This document shows, one piece after another, positions 59,107 through 64,000 of a DNA stretch of 64,000 nt; the stretch's first letter is position 1, and each line of letters opens with the position of its first letter. Where the stretch lies: positions 1,420,362-1,484,361 of the forward strand of contig SCFE01000050.1 of assembly GCA_004352715.1 (NCBI GenBank), given 5' to 3'. The notes below the pieces were generated by a model. It did not search any database and was not told where the DNA came from. It was given only the letters and a program-made list of their open reading frames with translations. The translations under genes were made by a program, and so were the position numbers. The stretch comes from Hofstenia miamia (Eukaryota; Xenacoelomorpha; Acoela).

Positions 59107-61116
59107 ATTATGAAAATATTAGCTACCTTATTACGGATATCCTATTTCATAAAAAAATTCAAAAAATTATTCATTTTAAAGCTTGATAACATTCTTCTTA
59201 CTCCATTAGTATTAAATAACCAATTCAGTTGAAGATTTGACTAAAATTTGGCTATCAACAACAACCGAAAAGGAAACGGGTCGGGTAATGTTGAGGCTTT
59301 CTATAATAGTTAGAATGGTAAACATTAACAGAATTTATTCAGCTTCCTTAGCGTCAAATAATGTTGAGGAATTGGAATAACGATATTATAATATTAACTG
59401 CGTAATTTACAATATTACGTTCTTTTCATGTGATAGAAAAATTAGAAGATCAAATATGGAGCTTGAGGAACTCCTGATGATATAAAAATAACTTACCACA
59501 GTGGCACCCAAAAATAACAAAGTACTTGTTAGTACCCGTGTTATGGTTATTGAATAAAGTCGGGTGGAAAGTAGATGACATTAAGTTTTTACAGCAGCTT
59601 GTTGAGATGCAAGGATCGAATGCACTACTGAGATGAAAACTTTTGATGAGAGCTCTAACGCTTTCATCATTAATTGCTAATCTACATTTTCTATACAACA
59701 TACATGACATGTTTTTGCATTCACATAATATATTTTTGAGTATAAGATCTGTACATCTGATAAGGCCTGAATTTCGCTGGTAAGAATAAAAAATGCAGAA
59801 TTTTAAGGAAGGTCTTAGCGAAAGCAGAATGAATTATTGTTACAGAAGAAATGCATTGATTTTATTTTAAGAATTTCTGGACAACAATGAGGCTAAAGTA
59901 AGAGATCCCATAGTCGATCAACAACACTCTCAGTCACTGGAAATCTCTTTGTTAATCTCTCTATTTGTTTATTTCTAAGTAAAGTTTCAGTTCTAATTAT
60001 GCTCTTCTTTAGAGTCTTGCGGGCGGGAATACCTCCGTGGGATCGGGAGGAATTTTTGAACTGGAGGTGTGACAGATTTTTTTTCATTCTGGGAGCAACA
60101 ATTTAAAATTTTTCATGCATTAATTTTTTACCTGCGTTTTACAAATTTTGAAACTCATTACTGCATAGATGCATTTCTTAGAACTGAAACATATTACAAG
60201 ATGGCCTCATCCATAAAATTCCAACCCACTAAACCCAATGATTTGGAGTATTATTATTAAAGCCCCGTAGTTGATGTAACATCTTTCTTTGAGTAAGGAT
60301 ATAAGAAACATATACAAGATGTCACGGAATTTTAATATGACGAAAAATTTGATCTCCTATCATATTGGAGGAATTTCCCTTCCAAATAATTTAGATAAGT
60401 AGCAAGAACTTATTTAACCATATAAGTTTCAGAAAGAGCTCCTGATCTAGTGCTTAGTTCAACTGGGATTAAGATTCCTTATTTACCCAAACACCTGTAT
60501 TTTGCTCATCTGAGCGAACTCTGAGTTATCAGAAAATACAATATACAATACAGTATAGCTTAAAATCAAGCAATTCATATTTTATGTTCATGGGTGTTCT
60601 ATTAAGAGATTTACAGAATTCGATGCTATGCTTGAGGTGACCCTTGGGAGTGTCATCAAATCATTGTCCTGCCACAAAGCTATTAACACCAGAGTACAGA
60701 AAGTACCACCATGTATACTTTGTATATGTGGGGGCGGTAACGATCTGGAAGCCTCTCTGTTCAGTTTTTGGGTAGACAATAGTGTTTTGCATTTTTAGAT
60801 TTAATGCTGCCCGTGCCCGCCCTTTGCCCGTTTATGTTCCAATGCCCGGTGCCCACTCGCCCTTTGTAATTCACCAGGCAAGAACGGGTGGTCAGGTGTG
60901 CCCGCCATCCATTGAGAAAAACGTAAAATACTACGAAATTGAATCAAAATGCACAAAAGGATTTGCTCGTGCTTGCATATCATTAACTTCTGATATGGCT
61001 TTCTTCATTTCTGTCATTTTATTACAGCAAATGTACAACAAAATTTAAGTATTTCACAGTAAATTATTAAATTTCTATTTAAAAGCAGAAAAAACTTACG
61101 TCACAGTAATGCCCAT
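59107..61116. other. Mostly non-coding; unrecognised small ORFs and one GCCCG-rich patch
   Basis: The minus-strand ORF 59893-60087 (RKTLKKSIIRTETLLRNKQI…) looks protein-like but matches nothing I know. About 60808-60905 is a dense patch of GCCCG/CGCCC words similar to subterminal repeats of hAT elements, without an identified partner end. Confidence 0.35.
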
Positions 61117-61576
61117 TGTTACTGTTACTGGCAACAGTGAAGATGCGTCTCATGGGGCAGTCATACAGAGAGGAAACTCTGTCTCTGGCCTGTGAGATAG
61201 GCCTAAGGCCAGCATTTGCTGTGCCTTCCTGTGAGGCAGCTTTCCTGTATCACAGTTAGTTATGATCCGTCATAGACTTATTCTTACTGAGTTCAAACGA
61301 ATCCACTTGATGCTTTGCATTCAAATGCTCCATTGACTCTATATCTTAAGTATCTCTATAGCAGGCAGGGAGCGGATGCTCACTACTTACCAAAGTTAGT
61401 GTAATATCGGAGCTGATTATTTATCGGCCAGTCTAGTGTTTTCTCATGTTTGTAAATATGTTAATAGCTATATTGTATATAAGTTGATACTTTTATTGTA
61501 AATACAGAACAGTTTTAGTAATGCTTAGCTGAAAAAGTCAGTTTTGAGTTAGCCTCACTGATATTATATTAGTAGC
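61117..61576 (+). mobile_element. possible LTR (TG…CA) of a retrotransposon
   Basis: A GC-richer 460-bp block starts TGTTACTG and ends TAGCA, contains a TATA-like tgtatataagttg near 61475, and is followed after one base by TGGTTGGTGAAAGC, a position where a tRNA primer-binding site would lie. No second LTR, gag-pol or target duplication was found, so this is a suggestion only. Confidence 0.3.
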
Positions 61577-62484
61577 ATTGGTTGGTGAAAGCTGGAAGGC
61601 GCGGCTCTATTGATCAGACTCAACACAGATCAGAACTCTGCGTGCCGAGGGTCGCCAGCGGTTTCTCAAGATCAAACCGGCCAGGTGCAATTCTAGAGGT
61701 ATGGTCCGGACCCGGATTCTGGTTTCACTCACAGATTTAGTCTGTTGACTTCTTCAGTAACCCCACCACACCTTCCCATAGTTTTAGAATATGCCCTCTG
61801 ACACAAGAATGCATGATCAATGATGGCCTTCAAGTGTTTTGGTTTATCCATTGTATCAAAAAGGTTTAGGTGATCACAAATTTGGCTCAAGAATTTGGCT
61901 GAAAAGATAGCACAAAATCTCCCTATAAGATAATATGTAAATTGTGCCACTCAGGAAAAGTGTTATCAAAAACACGCACAATAAACTCAGAAACACGACC
62001 GTTTTCTCTGGCTCTACATGTCATAGCTTTCTTTAACATTTGATTATTGTAGTAACAAGGTTTGCTGTTTAACTCCATTTGGTTTTGAATGTTGTATAAA
62101 AAGTGAATTGAAATTGTATTTAACTGATGGAAATGTGTTTCAAATACTAATTAAGCGTTTTACAAAGCATACGTGTAGTTGATCACACTGGGTGTTCATT
62201 CAAAAATGAAATACAATATAATGATATAATTTAATTATTAAGGCAATTATAAGTTTCTGCCAGAGTGGCCAATCTATAAAATGAGAAATCTATATCTGAT
62301 AAAATCAAAATGATTTTGATAAAGGCTTTAATTATTGAAATTTGGCAAACAGCAATGAAAGACTTGACTTTGATAAATAGTTCGAATCTTTTGGGTGTTT
62401 TTTATTGAAAAGTAGTTATTGTGCATATTTGCATATAATAAGAAAATCTCAGTGCGACATGATCGCAACATTTGAGAAGTGATT

Positions 62485-62889
62485 CTAATTTAACCGGACC
62501 TTACCGCGCTCCGGACTGAACCACTTCCAGTTCTGCTAATCTGTTCACTCGAACGTAACAATTCAAAAATCAAAATAAATTGCAATTAACAAAATTGTTA
62601 TATATATATACTAAATCATTAAAAATTGAAATATTGCACTAAATAATATTTACAAATAAAGCGGTAGGATAAAAGTNNNNNNNNNNNNNNNNNNNNNCTA
62701 ATTTAACCGGACCTTACCGCGCTCCGGACTGAACCACTTCCAGTTCTGCTAATCTGTTCACTCGAACGTAACAATTCAAAAATCAAAATAAATTGCAATT
62801 AACAAAATTGTTATATATATATACTAAATCATTAAAAATTGAAATATTGCACTAAATAATATTTACAAATAAAGCGGTAGGATAAAAGT
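62485..62889. repeat. 192-bp duplication flanking a 21-N gap
   Basis: 62485-62676 and 62698-62889 are identical, separated by Ns at 62677-62697. As at the other junctions, an unmerged overlap is the likely cause. The unit contains GC-richer sequence (ccggaccttaccgcgctccg) of unknown origin. Confidence 0.85.
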
Positions 62890-64000
62890 TAATTGAAAAT
62901 TAGTGGAGGTACTGAATATGATGCTATCCTGGAAGGTAGATCTGCTTTATTTTCATGTAGGGATCCAACGAATTGATAAAGATTTGATGCGTACCATCAT
63001 TGTGATGTAAATTGCCTTTAATTTTCCAGATATAGCAGCGTGTGCTAGAGCTATGTTGTCTGAAAATAGTATCGCCGTGTGTAGCGTTTATATTGCTATG
63101 GCAAGTGCCTGTGCTTTCTTGTGAAAAATATTGAGAGCGGGTTTAGCGTAAAAGGAAAAGGCTCGTAAGTCGTAGGCCTAATGCAAAGTTTGAGGCATCG
63201 CAGAAAGAAGCATTGCGAATAAGTAGAGTAGTGACAACTAACTTGTGCGGACCAACATTTTGGGATAAAGAATTATATAGTGGTGAGAGTATGTTATATG
63301 TACCGATTAATTGCCACACAAAGGATAAATGACCTAAAGCTTTCTGTCGTTGCTTTTTTGAAAAAATTTATAATAAAAATAATCACCTTAATGAATTTCT
63401 AGTCTAAGCGTTATATTTCCAATATAAAAACAAATTGGTGCGGGATGAAATTGAAAACAGTATCATAGTCACGTATATTATTGTGATTTTTTGTCCAAGT
63501 CCACAATAATTAAATTTTAGCATGATTTATAATGAATTAAACTATTTCTTTTCAAAACGAAATATCAATTTCTTAAATTATCTTGAGATTTTTTGTTGAC
63601 TAAATTTTTAATGTCTTTAATTTTTCTTTAAATTCATTCAATTTCTTTAATTATTTTACTGAAAATGGAATTTTTCTTCATGCTTATCAAGAAATTTCGA
63701 CTGATTAATAGATTTATTTAATGAAGTTATTAATGCAAAATTTAGGTTGAATTTCTTTTAGCATCTTTTTAGGAACATCGAATCAAATCCCGATTTTCAA
63801 CGTTTACTGCTACATTGATATAAAATATATTTGAATATGTATAAATATACACAGTTTTAGATAATTTTTTCATCAAATTGCTGTAATTACAATGTGGACA
63901 TTTATGTAACCCACTTGACGGAGGGTTCTGCACGACCAGAATTTTATTGTCCCCAGATCCGTTGGTTTCACAGCATAAATTCTATTTTATAACCAAAATT
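62890..64000. other. Non-coding tail of the window
   Basis: AT-rich, with no ORF or element end I can support. Confidence 0.5.

Noticed and set aside
1-64000. CRISPR array, bacterial operon or prophage
   Set aside because: No regularly spaced repeats, no ribosome-binding-site pattern and no dense coding. The families and splice signals are those of an animal genome.

Overview
The window is AT-rich animal nuclear DNA, most likely from an invertebrate. Three things support this. It holds intron-split gene structure with GT/AG junctions. It holds remnants of animal protein families: an SLC49/FLVCR-type membrane transporter and a LIM-homeodomain protein. It also holds a mixed set of eukaryotic transposons with almost no long open frames. 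The phylum cannot be fixed from the sequence. There is no operon structure, CRISPR array or rRNA. Two 1000-base N gaps (28002-29001, 30832-31831), one 21-base gap and several single Ns mark a draft assembly. At five of the small junctions (10171, 26697, 36514, 40626, 62677) the sequence after the N repeats the sequence before it. These look like unmerged contig or haplotype overlaps, so several apparent duplications are probably artefacts.

Layout. 1-660: 3' end of a Penelope-like retroelement (GIY-YIG endonuclease) with a candidate hammerhead ribozyme; a second copy lies on the minus strand at 27740-28001 and runs into a gap. 1210-1973: decayed non-LTR reverse transcriptase. 8240-10585: a pogo/CENP-B-type DNA transposon with a broken transposase. 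11769-12441: a small piggyBac element with TTAA target duplication. 15790-17587: a complete Tc1/mariner-type transposon with an uninterrupted 366-codon transposase (DD35E spacing). 17600-27700: gene-poor. 31832-34162: a MITE-like end, a mariner-type transposase fragment and a decayed piggyBac transposase. 35207-37821: a falsely duplicated segment with a 104-codon ORF. 37972-40337: a non-coding hAT element with a perfect 8-bp target duplication. 41638-44340: the one convincing host gene, a three-exon SLC49/FLVCR-like transporter; a damaged paralogue of its last exon lies at 57121-57652. 45040-51721: two minus-strand LINEs, one split by a hAT element (45615-47026, perfect TSD) and one ending in a scrambled mosaic. 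52276-52864: a frameshifted LIM-domain pseudogene. 54376-55590: a MULE transposase relic split by a 421-bp hAT MITE. 58857-59104: a mariner-type MITE. The rest is largely non-coding, with a possible LTR at 61117-61576.

The genes do not form a pathway. The window records repeated transposon invasion around one transporter gene and its duplicate. The most informative structures are the nested insertions, which give relative ages, the intact DD35E transposon, and the previously hidden MULE and LIM-homeodomain relics that are visible only when frames are stitched by eye.
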